Part shown: one piece after another, positions 49,634-59,740 of the stretch
Position numbering within the stretch: the stretch's first letter is position 1
Layout of the letters: every line of letters begins with the position of its first letter
NCBI GenBank assembly: GCA_963663495.1
Contig: OY760427.1
Location: forward strand, 4,092,001-4,156,000
Origin: G963663495 sp963663495
GTDB lineage: Bacteria; Bacteroidota; Rhodothermia; Rhodothermales; Bin80
Direction: 5' to 3'
DNA: 64,000 nucleotides
Notes under the pieces: generated by a model
Seen by the model: only the letters and a program-made list of their open reading frames with translations
Database searches by the model: none
What the model was told of the DNA's origin: nothing
Program-made: the position numbers and the translations under genes

Positions 49634-50180
49634 TTAACAGCAGGACGACCGGTTCCCAAGTTCTACGTAAAGGCCTGAATCCACGGTCTTGCCATCTGCA
49701 TGCCGGATGCCGCTTGGCCAGTACATAGGCTCCCGTCGGGTAGCCCGGGGAATTTCACCCCCAGGCCCCCACAGAACCGTACGTGAGACTCTCGCCTCAT
49801 ACGGCTCTTCCTAAGCAACCGTCGTAAAACGGTCTTATGTGTCCCATCAAAGTCCTCCCCTCTCGGGTTGCTCCAATGTCCCACACCGCTCAGGGCAGCC
49901 CCTTCGCTCCAGACTCATTACAAGCCCTTCCGCACTACTACGAACTGCTCCGCCCCTGTGCCCTGCATCGGTACTCAATCGCTCACGGGGTCTCCGCTTG
50001 CGAGTCTCCCTTAACAGCAGGACGACAGGTTCCCAAGTTCCATGTAAAGGCCTGAATCCACGGTCTTGCCACGTGCATGCCGGATGCCACTTGGCCAATA
50101 GACAGGCTCCCGCCAAGCTTGTCCCAGCGGACCAGAGATCCCGCTGGTTTAGACATCGTCTAAGCCTTTTCAACACTTCA
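49634..50180 (-). ncRNA. Group II intron fragments of a second type, partly tandem
   Basis: On the reverse strand, domain V is at 49773-49807 (GAGCCGTATGAGG with CTCACGTACGGTTC) and a domain VI hairpin follows, ending near CTACCCGAC at 49735. Upstream sequence (GACTCGCAAGCGGAGACCCC, CAGGGCACAGGGGCGGAG) is typical of bacterial introns before the maturase gene, but no maturase is encoded. A 95-base segment at about 49634-49728 repeats at 50011-50105, so a partial second copy lies beyond the 3' end. Probably non-functional debris. Confidence 0.7.
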
Positions 50181-50221
50181 GCAGTGGTTCATTTGCATCC
50201 AACTCCGTGGCTCGTACCTAA

Positions 50222-52559
50222 CCTAACTTCGCCATCCGGTCAGGGGAAAACGCTGAGTTCCGTCTCCAATTCTCTCGTTTTTCCCTCCTAATAGGGCTAT
50301 TTCGGCTAAATTCGGCATTTTTCGACCTTTTTTAGCCGACTTTTTCGGAAAAGGCAATGTAGTGTTATAGGGGTGTGTACGGGAACCTCCCCCCAACCAC
50401 CCCGGTACCTTACCCCGTACCAATTCCACACTCCGATCATGTTTATCCGAAACCGACCCTACAAACGTAAAGACGGCAAAAATGCAACAGCTTTGCCCTC
50501 ATCGAATCCTATCGCAAAGACGGTACCTCCAAACACCGTACCCTCCTTAATCTCGGCCCGAACTTCAACATCCCCCGCAGTCTGTGGGGGGAACTGACCC
50601 ATTGCGTTACTGCCCGACTCAAAGGGAAAGCTATCCTCCCTTTCCAGAATGATGAAGCCTTTCTCAATGCGGTCGACGACATCGTTGCACATCTCGAAAG
50701 CAAGGGCTACGACATCCATCGCACTTCCCATCAGCAACACCTCATTGATCCAGAGAAAACAACCCATCCCGATTCCCGGACCGTCGGCGGAGAACGACTG
50801 ATCCTTCAGACATTGGAACAGCTCGGACTGGCTGCACTGCTACGTTCGCTCAACTTCTGCGAGAAACACGTCAAGCTCTGCTGTGCGCTGATCGTCGGAC
50901 GTATGCTCCACCCGGGCAGTGAACGAGAAACGCATAAATGGCTGTGTAAAACCTCCAGTGTTCTGCAGCTTCTGGATTTGGAACCCCCGAGTCTCAACAC
51001 CCTCTATCGTTGCACTGATCTGATCCATAAGCATATGGATCAGATCATGGAGAAACTCTTTGGCATTACCAAAGCGGTATTGCAGTTTGAAGAAACGATC
51101 GTCTTTTATGATTTAACCAATACCTATTACCACGGCAAGAAGAAAGGGAAGTTGTTGTCGCATGGGCGCAGCAAGGAGAAGCGCAGTGATTGTCCGTTGG
51201 TTACGCTGGCACTCACCCTGGATGGTTCGGGGTTCCCACGCAATGTGCAGATCCTGCCGGGCAATGCAGGGGAACCGGCAACGCTCAAAGAGGCGATTGA
51301 GAAACTAAACGGCGCTACGCCCACAGTGATTATGGACTCCGGCATTGCGACGGAGAAGAATCTGCAGTACCTGAAAGGACAGGGACTGGACTGGATCACC
51401 GTGGAGCGTTCCAAAGCCCCTCCAGTCCCCGAAAACAAGCCGGATCAACAGTTTACGACCGCAGGGGGAGTCAAGATCAAAGCCTGGAAGGTCACCAAAG
51501 AGGAAAAAGATGTTGAAGATGTTGAAGACGAAAAAGACGTTGAAGATAATGCGGAACTGCGCGTGTTTGTGCACAGTGAGGCCAAGCAGGCGAAGGAGGA
51601 TCAGATCCTTGAAACCCAATGCAAGAAGTTTGTGAAGGCGCTCACTACACTACATGAGGGACTCTCGAAACCCGGGTACTTGAAGAACTATGAAAAGGTC
51701 ACGATAAAGGTTGGTCGTCTGAAGGAAAAGTACAAGAAGGTCTCACACCTGTATGAGGTAGAGGTCAGCAAAAAGGAGGGCACCAAGCATGCAGCATCCG
51801 TTACGGTGACCCGGCGTGCTTCGCATGCGCGTCGCACCCAGGCCAGCGGAGGGTATGTGCTTCGGACCAGTCATACCGGATGGTCGGTGGAAACGGTTGC
51901 ACGAACCTACTGGCGACTTACAGAGATTGAGCGCACATTCAGAGTCATGAAATCGGACCTCGGTCTACGGCCCATCTACCACAGCAGAGATGACCGCATT
52001 GAAGGGCATCTGTTCATCACGGTACTGGCTTATCATGCTGCCCATATGGTTCGCACCAGACTCAAGGAACACGGGATTCATGATAGTTGGGCGACGATCC
52101 GAGACAAGTTGAACAGGATTCGTCGGATTACGACCAAGATGGTTAAGAACCAATATCGGTACCTGATCACGGAGGTGGATCAGGATCTGCCTCCGAGTAT
52201 GATACAGTTCTTTGCGGTACTGGGATACGTGTATGATCCGGATGCGACCCGCACCGTGACAGAGCATGTGGAGGAAGCGAGTGCACCGGTGAGCCAGAAG
52301 CCTCCAGACTCATGACGTATGGTCCCTTCACAACGGTTGAGATAGCGTACTCCAGATGGAGCCACCAGAGCTACGTCCGATGGAAACGATCCGGGATAGA
52401 TCGCGGCAAAACACCAGGCAATAAGGGATTCAAACCACCCTAAACCAACTTCAACCGATCCGGTAAATCTCACCATCCATTGCTCCTGAAAAAAACGGTC
52501 CAAATATGGCCACGGGAGAATTCCGTAGGTTAGTAGCACTACGAAATGGCGAAGTTAGG
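50222..52559 (+). mobile_element. IS1634 family insertion sequence, copy 2
   Basis: 2338 bp with the same ends as copy 1 (CCTAACTTCGCCA / TGGCGAAGTTAGG). The flanks (CTAA and TCTA) do not form the GCAA-type 4-bp duplication. It abuts intron debris on the left and the DUF4338-IS4 copy 3 on the right, one base apart. Confidence 0.88.
50439..52315 (+). pseudogene. IS1634 family transposase, copy 2, frameshifted near the start
   Basis: Nearly identical to copy 1. One A is missing in the A-run near 50478 (codon 14), so the true N-terminus MFIRNRPYKRKDGK leads into a wrong frame. The remaining 500 codons (from 50813) are open, including the region frameshifted in copy 1. All three acidic motifs are present. 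Each copy is thus broken at a different single base. Confidence 0.88.
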
Positions 52560-52560
52560 T

Positions 52561-54940
52561 CTACCGTTCAACCGGTACCCCTACTTGACTTTGCAATTCA
52601 TGCCGCTTAGATTGGCGGCATGGTGGTTCAACATCAGATTCTGAAGACACTGCGTGCCGCTCCATGTGAGTTGACAGAGGTCATGGAGCAGCATCCTGAC
52701 GATGGTCGTACAGCGATAAGTCGCCGTGTGAGTGAAGCGTTTGGCTTTTATGATGCCTTAGGGCGTGTGCAGCACAGCAGTTGTTTGCAGGCGCTCAAGA
52801 CACTCGAAGCCGAGGGTGCGCTGTCCTTGCCTGCACCGAAGCGCGTGGTCCGAAGCACAGTGCCTCGTTTGTTGGACGAACCGGTACCTGCGCCTGTTGG
52901 AGTGCCGACATTGCTCAAGGATGTGCGCGGCCTGGAGTTGGAATTGGTAGAAGATGCCGGGCAGCGTGCGATCTGGAATACGCTTGTGGAGGCCGAGCAT
53001 CCGATGTGTGCGCCACGGTTTGTCGGACGGCAGTTGCGCTATCTTGTCGGGAGCGAGCATGGCTACATCGGAGCGATTGGCTTTGCGGCTGCGGCGCTGT
53101 ATCTGAAGGCGCGCGACAGATGGATGGCGTGGTCGGACGAGCAGCGTGAGGACTACCGGGACCATGTCGTGGGTTTGAATCGGTTCCTGATTCGCTCCAT
53201 GGTGCGGATCAGGAACCTTGCCAGCCATACACTGGGGAAGGTATTGCGTCGTTTTCCGGAGGATTTTGAGAACCGTTACGGGTATGTGCCGTGGGTGATA
53301 GAGACCTTTGTGGGCCCCGAACATCGTGGCACGTGTTTTCGGGCTGCGGGGTTTCAGTGTGTGGGGAAAACCAAGGGGCGTGGGCGTCATGCTCCTGGTA
53401 ATGCATGCACCAAAGAGAAGAAGGCGGTTTTCGTGTATGATCTGGGTGGTGATTGGAGGCAGGAGCTTGGAGTGCCGGTTGTGGAGGCGTATCCCGAGCT
53501 GGAGGTGGGTGCGGGGCTGGCCAGTGATACATGGGCAGAACAGGAGTTTGGTGGAGCGCCGTTGGGGGACAAACGCCGTTCGGACCGGTTAGTACATAGC
53601 GTAAACATGCTTTCACGCACTCCAGGAGAATTGATCACGGCCAATCTGGACGCTGATCGGGCGGGGATACGGGGATACTACCGTTTTTTGGAGAAAGCGG
53701 CCGAGAACGAGATCACGCCGGAGAAGATTTTGCAGCCGCATCGTGATCGCACGATAGAGCGGATGCGTACGCAACGGACGGTGCTGTGCATCCAGGATGG
53801 CACGGACATCAGCTACAGTACTCGTCCGGCGTGCGAGGGGTTGGATGTGATAGGGCACAATCAGACCACATCAAAGGCGAAAGGAGTGCATTTGCACGCT
53901 ACGCTGGCGGTGGGTGAGGACGGTGTGCCGTTGGGGATCTTACGCTGTGCCTATACAACCGACCAAGAGGCTCCTGCTCCTAAGACGCAGTTATGGATAG
54001 ACGGCGTGCGGGACATAGCGGAAGCCGCCTCGCATCTGAGTGGTCGTACCCGTGTGCTGTGTGTCATGGACCGCGAGGCGGATGTGTTTGCGATCCTGGC
54101 GCAGCAGCGCAGCGCAGGGCGTGTGGACATATTGGTGCGAGCCAAGGTGAATCGGCTATTGGGTAAAAAGTCTCCCAAGTTGTTTGCGACCATGCGGTCG
54201 GGCCGTCCGGCAGGACACATGGAAGTGCCGATTGCGCGTTTGAGCCGCCGCGTGAAGTCAGGCCGAGTCAAGCATAAGGGGCGGTCGGGCCGTCTGGCGC
54301 GGATGCAGGTACGTTTCTGCCGCCTATCGCTTCCGGCGCCGGGTAAGTCGCAGGAGGATCCGGTGCAGGTCAGTGCGATTCATGTTCGGGAGGTGCAGCC
54401 GCCAGCCGGAGAGCGACCGGTACAGTGGTATCTATTGACGACCCAAGAGGTTACGACGCTGGAGCAAGCTATTGAGGTGGTAGGCTACTACGTGTTGCGG
54501 TGGCGTGTGGAAGACATGTTCCGTGTGCTCAAGAGCGGCTGTGCGGTAGAGCGGCTGGGTATGCGGCAGGCCAAGAGTTTGCACAATGCCATTACGATCT
54601 GTATGGTGATGGCGTGGCGCCTGCTATTGATGACGCTTCTGGGGCGCGAGGAACCCGAAGCGTCGCCGGAAGGATTGTTTGATGAGATGGAACTGCGCCT
54701 GTTGCACGAGCTTGCCGACGAGTTTGGACTGCCGCCTCCAAAGACACTCGGGGCTGCTATTCGGGTGGTGGCCGTCTTTGGAGGCTATATGGATCGGAAG
54801 AAGGATCGGCCTCCAGGCTCCAAGGTCATCTGGCGCGGCTACAGCCGGTTGGAGATAGGGGCCAAGACCTTTGCCGTCCTTGAGAAGCGATACCATATGA
54901 TACGGAGAGAGGTTCTCATCGTTAAGCGAGAATGACGAGC
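52561..54940 (+). mobile_element. DUF4338-IS4 element, copy 3 (intact gene)
   Basis: The left boundary CTACCGTTCAACCGG at 52561 is set by comparison with copy 1, where the same sequence ends at 14252. The right end is not defined: I found no matching inverted repeat after the stop at 54935. Confidence 0.7.
52620..54935 (+). CDS. IS4 (Tn5-like) transposase with N-terminal DUF4338/DruA-like domain
   Basis: A 771-residue fusion. About residues 100-265 match DUF4338 (GYIGAIGFAAAALYLKARD, NLASHTLGKVLRRFPEDF, GTCFRAAGFQCVGKTKGRG), the domain that defines DruA of Druantia defence systems. About 305-375 match the Tn5-type DNA-binding domain (WAEQEFGGAPLGDKRRSDRL, RGYYRFLEKA). From 385 the RNase H-like core follows, with Asp in LCIQDGTDIS, Asp in LCVMDREADVF and the IS4 YREK signature YVLRWRVEDMFRVLKSG (about 623-640). 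A Tn5-like C-terminal domain ends the protein. Ordinary Tn5-type transposases are under 500 residues. The gene is undamaged. Confidence 0.9.
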   Translation: MVVQHQILKTLRAAPCELTEVMEQHPDDGRTAISRRVSEAFGFYDALGRVQHSSCLQALKTLEAEGALSLPAPKRVVRSTVPRLLDEPVPAPVGVPTLLKDVRGLELELVEDAGQRAIWNTLVEAEHPMCAPRFVGRQLRYLVGSEHGYIGAIGFAAAALYLKARDRWMAWSDEQREDYRDHVVGLNRFLIRSMVRIRNLASHTLGKVLRRFPEDFENRYGYVPWVIETFVGPEHRGTCFRAAGFQCVGKTKGRGRHAPGNACTKEKKAVFVYDLGGDWRQELGVPVVEAYPELEVGAGLASDTWAEQEFGGAPLGDKRRSDRLVHSVNMLSRTPGELITANLDADRAGIRGYYRFLEKAAENEITPEKILQPHRDRTIERMRTQRTVLCIQDGTDISYSTRPACEGLDVIGHNQTTSKAKGVHLHATLAVGEDGVPLGILRCAYTTDQEAPAPKTQLWIDGVRDIAEAASHLSGRTRVLCVMDREADVFAILAQQRSAGRVDILVRAKVNRLLGKKSPKLFATMRSGRPAGHMEVPIARLSRRVKSGRVKHKGRSGRLARMQVRFCRLSLPAPGKSQEDPVQVSAIHVREVQPPAGERPVQWYLLTTQEVTTLEQAIEVVGYYVLRWRVEDMFRVLKSGCAVERLGMRQAKSLHNAITICMVMAWRLLLMTLLGREEPEASPEGLFDEMELRLLHELADEFGLPPPKTLGAAIRVVAVFGGYMDRKKDRPPGSKVIWRGYSRLEIGAKTFAVLEKRYHMIRREVLIVKRE

Positions 54941-55297
54941 ACGCGAAGCAACAAACGTACCCATAGCAGGGAGTGATACCTGCCCCCCAGCGTCGTTGCC
55001 GCGCCAACGTTTAGTGCGATGGCAACGGGGATTTGGAAGAGAACTGTAAAGACGCCCGAGCTACCGGGCGTTATAGCGCCGACGTATGTCCATCGCATAG
55101 GCAAGCGCCTCGCACATGCCAAATGATGCTACGTTTCCCGCATCCCCGGTGCAAGCATCACTCCGGTCCGAGGGCTCCGCACCTCTTGAAAGAACCAATC
55201 ACTACACCAAACTTGCAAAAACAGACAAATATTATACAGTGTCTGGTATCTGAACTGGGCACACGGTAGAGTTAGGTCAGGTGCAATTTCGCTAAGT
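54936..55297. other. Intergenic stretch between IS4 copy 3 and pglX
   Basis: About 360 bases. A 7-bp stem (ACGCCCG/CGGGCGT, 55052-55071) is the only clear hairpin and lacks a T-run. AT-rich sequence at 55205-55240 (CAAATATTATACAGTG) could hold the pglX promoter. No gene seen. Confidence 0.4.
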
Positions 55298-58135
55298 TTG
55301 CCCACTATTGTCTCCACACTGCCTGGTATTTCGTTGGATCTCGCCGCACTCAAGAACTACGCACGGGAGGCGCGCCATACGTTTCGTGCGGCGGTAGTAA
55401 TGCGCGCTGCCGAGCTGGGCGTGCATCCGGATTGCATTGAACCCGCGCGTACCGACGGAAACGTTGTGCGCATCGGGCCACGGACCGTCTCGCTGAAAGA
55501 CGGAGAACAACGCCGAATGCTTGAGCGTCGCATTCTCCGCGAAGGATTTGGCCCTGTGATGGACGAGATGGCCTACACATGGTTCAACCGCTTTGCGGCC
55601 ATCCGCTATATGGAGCTGCATGGCTACCTGCAGGGAGGCATGCGGCTTCTCAGCGACATTGATCAGCCGGAGATGCTGCGCAGAGCGCATGAAGTAGCCC
55701 TTCCCGGCCTGGATGCAGCCTATGTGCTTTCCCTCAAGATGGATGGCAACCGGGATGACGAGCTTTTTCGGATGCTGTTTCTGGCACAGTGCAGGGCGCT
55801 GCACACATCCATGCCGCTCCTTTTTGACAGCATCGGCAGCGAGACGGAGCTGCTTCTGCCATCGCGGCTGCTGCGCCCGGACTCCATCATGCGAGAGCTG
55901 GTACGTGCGATAGAAGAGGAGGACTGGCAGCATATAGAAATCGTGGGATGGCTGTACCAGTTCTATATTTCGGAGCGTAAGGAGGAGGTGATCGGCAAGG
56001 TGGTGCCTGTAGAGGACTTGCCGGCAGCCACACAGCTGTTCACCCCTCGCTGGATTGTACGTTACCTGGTACAGAACGCTTTGGGGGTGGAGGGAGAGTA
56101 CAGCGTTGTACCGGCCTCTTTTTCCTTTGACCCTGCGCGGTTCACGTTTTTGGATCCTGCGGTGGGTTCGGGCCACTTTCTGGTGGAGGCCTATGATGCG
56201 CTGATGGGGGTGTATTTACAGCGGGGGTACCGGAAGGAGGAGGCTGTCCGCCGGATCCTGGAGGACAATCTGTTCGGTTTGGACATAGATCCGCGGGCGG
56301 TACAGCTGGCCAGCTTTGCGCTCATGATGAAGGGGCGCAGGGATGACAGGGAGCTGCTGACGAGGCCTGTCCGGCTGAAGCTGGCGTGCATTACTCGCAG
56401 CGCGGAACTGGACACGCAGCAGTTGGCCGCGGCCATTCCGCTTGCGGAGTATGGTTTGGAGCGTAGCGACTTGGAGGCATTGAAGGAGCTATTTGCAGAG
56501 GCATCGGGGCGTGGATCGCTGATCCGGGTACCGAAGCGGGTGCAGGAGTGTTTACCGAGGCTTAGGCAGATGGGAGACCAGTGGAAGGACATGCACGGTG
56601 GACAGGAGCTATTGGTGCGTCTTGCAGATCAGGCTTCAATGCTGTCACGAAGGTACGATGCGGTGGCTACGAACCCACCGTATATGGTTAGCAACCTGAT
56701 GCATGGGTCTGTCAAGGCATTTGCGCGGAAGGAATATCCGGCGGCCAAGCGCGATTTGTTTGCGTGTTTCATTGTGCGAGCGCTTGAGCTGGCCAAGGAT
56801 GATGGCTGTGCGGCCCTGGTCACCATGCACAGCTGGATGTTCTTGTCGTCGTACCAAAGGTTTCGGGTGAAGCTACTTCAGGAGACGAGTCTCAAGACCA
56901 TGGCGCACTTGGGTGCCAGAGCATTTGGTGCCATTAGTGGTGAGGTAGTGCAGACCACTGCATTTGTGCTGGAGAAAAAGTACAAGGCGGGCCACAAGCC
57001 GGTGGTCCACAGGCTTGTGGAGGGAAAGGAGCAGGACAAGGAGCAGGCGTTACGGGAAGGGAGGAATCGCTTTGATCACATCCCACAGGACGACTTCCGG
57101 CTGATTCCGGGCAGTCCGGTGGTGTACTGGGTGAGCGAAGGCATGCGGTGGCTGTTCAGGGATGGCACGCCGCTGGGAGAGCTGGTGGAAGCCAAGGTGG
57201 GATTGCAAACAGGAAACAACGATCTTTTCCTTCGTCGCTGGTGGGAGGTAGACGTAGGGCGTATCGGGTTCGGGATGAAGAACCGCAAGGAGGCGCGGGA
57301 GTCCGGCAGGAAGTGGTTCCCGTGCAACAAGGGAGGCTCTTTCCGCAAGTGGTACGGCAACCACGAATATGTTGTCAACTGGGAAAATGATGGGGAGGCG
57401 ATAAGGGCGTTTGGCACGGAGGACGGGGGAAGGCAACGATCACGAACACAGAACACCGACTACTACTTCCGGCCGGCGCTGACATGGTCGAACATTACCT
57501 CTGGCACTCCGTCATTCCGGCTGGGAGAGGGCGGGGATATATTCGAAACCGCTGGCAACTGTGCATTTCATGAGGATCCATCTCAATTGGTCTTGCTGAC
57601 CGCATACTGTAACACACCTGTGTGCCGTGGGCTGGCACAACTGATCAACTCTACTGTCAGTTTTCAGGTGGGTGACTTTCAGAAGGTGCCGTTACATCCG
57701 CAGGCAGCCAGCCACCTTGAGACCCAAGGATCACACATCGCCAACGAACTTGTAACCGCAACCCGTTCTGACTGGGATGCCTACGAACGCTCCTGGGAGT
57801 TCCGAGGCCTGCCATTCCTGCCATCACCCCTTGGTACCGGCACCGTAGAAGCAAGCCACCGCAGTTGGCGAAGGACCTGCCGGCAGCAGGTGCTCCGCTG
57901 CCAACAGCTCGAACAGGAAAACAACCGCATGGTTATCCAAGCCTGCAACCTTGAAGACGAGCTCTTCCCTGACATTGCCCCCCCCCCCCCCCCCCCCCCC
58001 CGAACACATCACACACACATGGCATTACCCTCACGAGCAACCCCGCCTACCGGTATGGCAGGAAAGTTTCTCCAGAAGAATACGAACCGCGCATGCTACG
58101 CGATGATATGGCAGCGCTGGCATCCTACGCAGTAG
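55298..58135 (+). CDS. pglX: BREX-type adenine methyltransferase PglX, out-of-phase product
   Basis: A 945-residue product in the present configuration. The N-terminus resembles PglX (DLAALKNYAREARHTFRAAV), and a TTG at 55334 directly before it is a likely start. The AdoMet site is FLDPAVGSGHFLVEA (about residue 287) and the N6-adenine motif is NPPYMVSN (about 457). The target-recognition half follows. At 57978-58001 a run of 24 C encodes part of a Pro run, after which the frame leaves the conserved sequence and stops at 58135. In BREX, PglX methylates a non-palindromic host motif and is needed for phage defence. No brxA, brxB, brxC, pglZ or brxL is in the window. Confidence 0.9.
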   Translation: MPTIVSTLPGISLDLAALKNYAREARHTFRAAVVMRAAELGVHPDCIEPARTDGNVVRIGPRTVSLKDGEQRRMLERRILREGFGPVMDEMAYTWFNRFAAIRYMELHGYLQGGMRLLSDIDQPEMLRRAHEVALPGLDAAYVLSLKMDGNRDDELFRMLFLAQCRALHTSMPLLFDSIGSETELLLPSRLLRPDSIMRELVRAIEEEDWQHIEIVGWLYQFYISERKEEVIGKVVPVEDLPAATQLFTPRWIVRYLVQNALGVEGEYSVVPASFSFDPARFTFLDPAVGSGHFLVEAYDALMGVYLQRGYRKEEAVRRILEDNLFGLDIDPRAVQLASFALMMKGRRDDRELLTRPVRLKLACITRSAELDTQQLAAAIPLAEYGLERSDLEALKELFAEASGRGSLIRVPKRVQECLPRLRQMGDQWKDMHGGQELLVRLADQASMLSRRYDAVATNPPYMVSNLMHGSVKAFARKEYPAAKRDLFACFIVRALELAKDDGCAALVTMHSWMFLSSYQRFRVKLLQETSLKTMAHLGARAFGAISGEVVQTTAFVLEKKYKAGHKPVVHRLVEGKEQDKEQALREGRNRFDHIPQDDFRLIPGSPVVYWVSEGMRWLFRDGTPLGELVEAKVGLQTGNNDLFLRRWWEVDVGRIGFGMKNRKEARESGRKWFPCNKGGSFRKWYGNHEYVVNWENDGEAIRAFGTEDGGRQRSRTQNTDYYFRPALTWSNITSGTPSFRLGEGGDIFETAGNCAFHEDPSQLVLLTAYCNTPVCRGLAQLINSTVSFQVGDFQKVPLHPQAASHLETQGSHIANELVTATRSDWDAYERSWEFRGLPFLPSPLGTGTVEASHRSWRRTCRQQVLRCQQLEQENNRMVIQACNLEDELFPDIAPPPPPPPRTHHTHMALPSRATPPTGMAGKFLQKNTNRACYAMIWQRWHPTQ
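57978..58001 (+). repeat. Poly-C tract (24 C) inside pglX, phase-variation switch
   Basis: A 24-base homopolymer in coding sequence. Upstream frame and downstream conserved frame differ by one base; 25 or 22 C would join them. Tracts of this length change by slipped-strand mispairing at high rates in known phase-variable genes. Confidence 0.9.
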
Positions 58136-58854
58136 GATGCATGATGGGACGCTACAGCCTGGACATGCCCGGACTGATGTATGCCGGAACGGAAGGCGAA
58201 GACTTTGACAGCCACAAGTACACCACCTTCACGGCGGACCTTGACGCCATCGTACCAATGACGGGGGACTTTGATTTTCCGGACGATGCCACGCGGAGGC
58301 TGGAAGCATTCATTGCTACCGTATGGGGGAAGGAGCACTTGGAAGCTAATCTCCGCTTTGTTGCAAATGCACTGGCCACCGCCCCCTCAACGCGCGAGGC
58401 GCTGCAGCGTTACTTGGCAAGAGACTTCTATAAGGATCACCTCAAGGCCTACCAGAAACGCCCGGTGTACTGGCTGTTCACTAGCGGCAGGAGGCGTACG
58501 TTCCAATGCCTGGTATACCTGCACCGCTATACGGAAAGCACGCTTGCACGCATGCGGGTGCGCTATGTGGACCCGCTACAAGAACGCCTGCAGGCCAGGA
58601 AGGCCCAGAAAGAGCGGGATATCGCCGATGCGACGACACCCGTCCGGCGACGGCGCCTCGAAAAGGAGCACCAGCGGCTGACCAAGGATGTGGAAGAGTT
58701 GAATACGTTCGATGACCAGCTCCGGCTCTTCACATTTGACCGGATCCGGCTTGACCTCGACGATGGGGTAAAGGTCAACTACGGAAAGTTCGGCTCGCTG
58801 CTCAGAGACGTGAAGGCGGTCACAGGAAGAAAACCCGTGCTGCGCTTGAGGTGA
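58002..58854 (+). CDS. pglX: PglX C-terminal part, in the alternative frame
   Basis: After the C tract the conserved sequence continues in another frame: NTSHTHGITLTSNPAYRYGR, then MLRDDMAALASYAVGCMMGRYSLD, GMPGLMYAG-like and DFYKDHLKAYQKRPVYWLF, typical of the PglX C-terminus. A coiled-coil region (QERLQARKAQKERDI ... RRRLEKEHQRLTKDVEEL) precedes the end. Fused to the upstream part it gives about 1180 residues, the normal PglX size. An internal ATG at 58093 could start a separate fragment, but it lacks a clear role. Confidence 0.88.
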
Positions 58855-58860
58855 AGGCAC

Positions 58861-58905
58861 CGTATGCGCGCGGTGAAGTACACGGTAAAGCCGGCTTGGT
58901 CTGCC
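58861..58905 (+). repeat. IS66-like terminal sequence after pglX
   Basis: GTATGCGCGCGGTGAAGTAC and the next 25 bases resemble the left end of the intact IS66 (GTAAGCGTGCGGTGAAGTAC). It begins seven bases after the pglX stop and runs into the 3' end of the group II intron, so an IS66 relative once ended here. Confidence 0.6.
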
Positions 58906-58917
58906 TAGCGTACCTTG

Positions 58918-59734
58918 CGGTAGCCTCCGGGTTTCCCCGGAGGCCCCGCACAGATCCGGACGTGCGCGCTAACGCATCCGGCTCTTCCCTTGGGTCGCAC
59001 CACCGCGCATGACGTTAACAGACCAGCGAACCGGTCCGTTGCCGTAACCGCACCTTCCCCTGGCATACGAACCTGGTTCTGCGTCCAGTGCATGCCGGGA
59101 ACTACGGTTTCCCCTCGGGTGCGACGCTTCGCTCCACCAACTCCGCCACATGGTCTTCCATGCTTTGTTCGCCAGCTTCATCGCTGCTATCATCGCATCG
59201 GACCTCTCTTCAACGTACATCCTCCGATCAGCATTTCACCTACGCTTCGGCGGCCCCGCCCTTGGCGCTGGGCGTTGAAAAGATCTCCCAGGTCCCGGCA
59301 GGATATGTACATACGTCCATGGGGTCTTAGACACCGCGGGCCTGTCCGCCCTCTCATCATAACGATGACGAACATATTGCCTTCGACCGCACCGATAATC
59401 TCGGCGACCCGAACGACACATCTTTCGTTGCTCAATATCCCTGGCCATTTGCGCCGCTACCGACACTTCACGTCCACCCTCACGAGTGACCGCGCACGGC
59501 TCGCGGAAATATGTGCTTGGTTCTTGCTTCATATTACGGGACTTCCACCCGCTATGTCCTTGCCAGTTAGCCTGGCGTACCGATGCTCCATGTCCCTGGC
59601 CACACGCACCGCTACCGACGCTTCGCGTCTACCCTCACGAGTAGCCACGCACGGCTCGCAGAAATATGTACTTGGTTGTAGCTTCATATTACGGGACTTT
59701 CACCCGCTATACCTTGCCAGTTAGCCTGGCACAC
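58918..59734 (-). ncRNA. ORF-less group II intron with duplicated 5' region
   Basis: On the reverse strand the 5' end GTGTGCCAGG (59734) fits the GUGYG consensus. Domain V is at 58952-58984, with the same 5' arm as 14841-14873, followed by a domain VI hairpin (CCTCCGGGGAAACCCGGAGG) and the end near CTACC. The first 160 bases are repeated (59734-59580 and 59580-59430 approximately), each with CAGGCTAACTGGCAAGG and GCGGGTGAAAGTCCCG-type sequence. No maturase gene. A perfect 8-bp hairpin just upstream (59741-59759) recalls the terminator targets of class C introns. Confidence 0.75.
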
Positions 59735-59740
59735 CCCCCT

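Noticed and set aside
52555..54940. A right inverted repeat for the DUF4338-IS4 element
   Set aside because: I searched downstream of 54935 for the complement of the left end (CTACCGTTCAACCGG) and did not find it, so the right boundary is left open.
54922..55122. 66-codon reverse ORF upstream of pglX
   Set aside because: Hydrophobic translation but no start context or similarity; overlaps the transposase 3' end.
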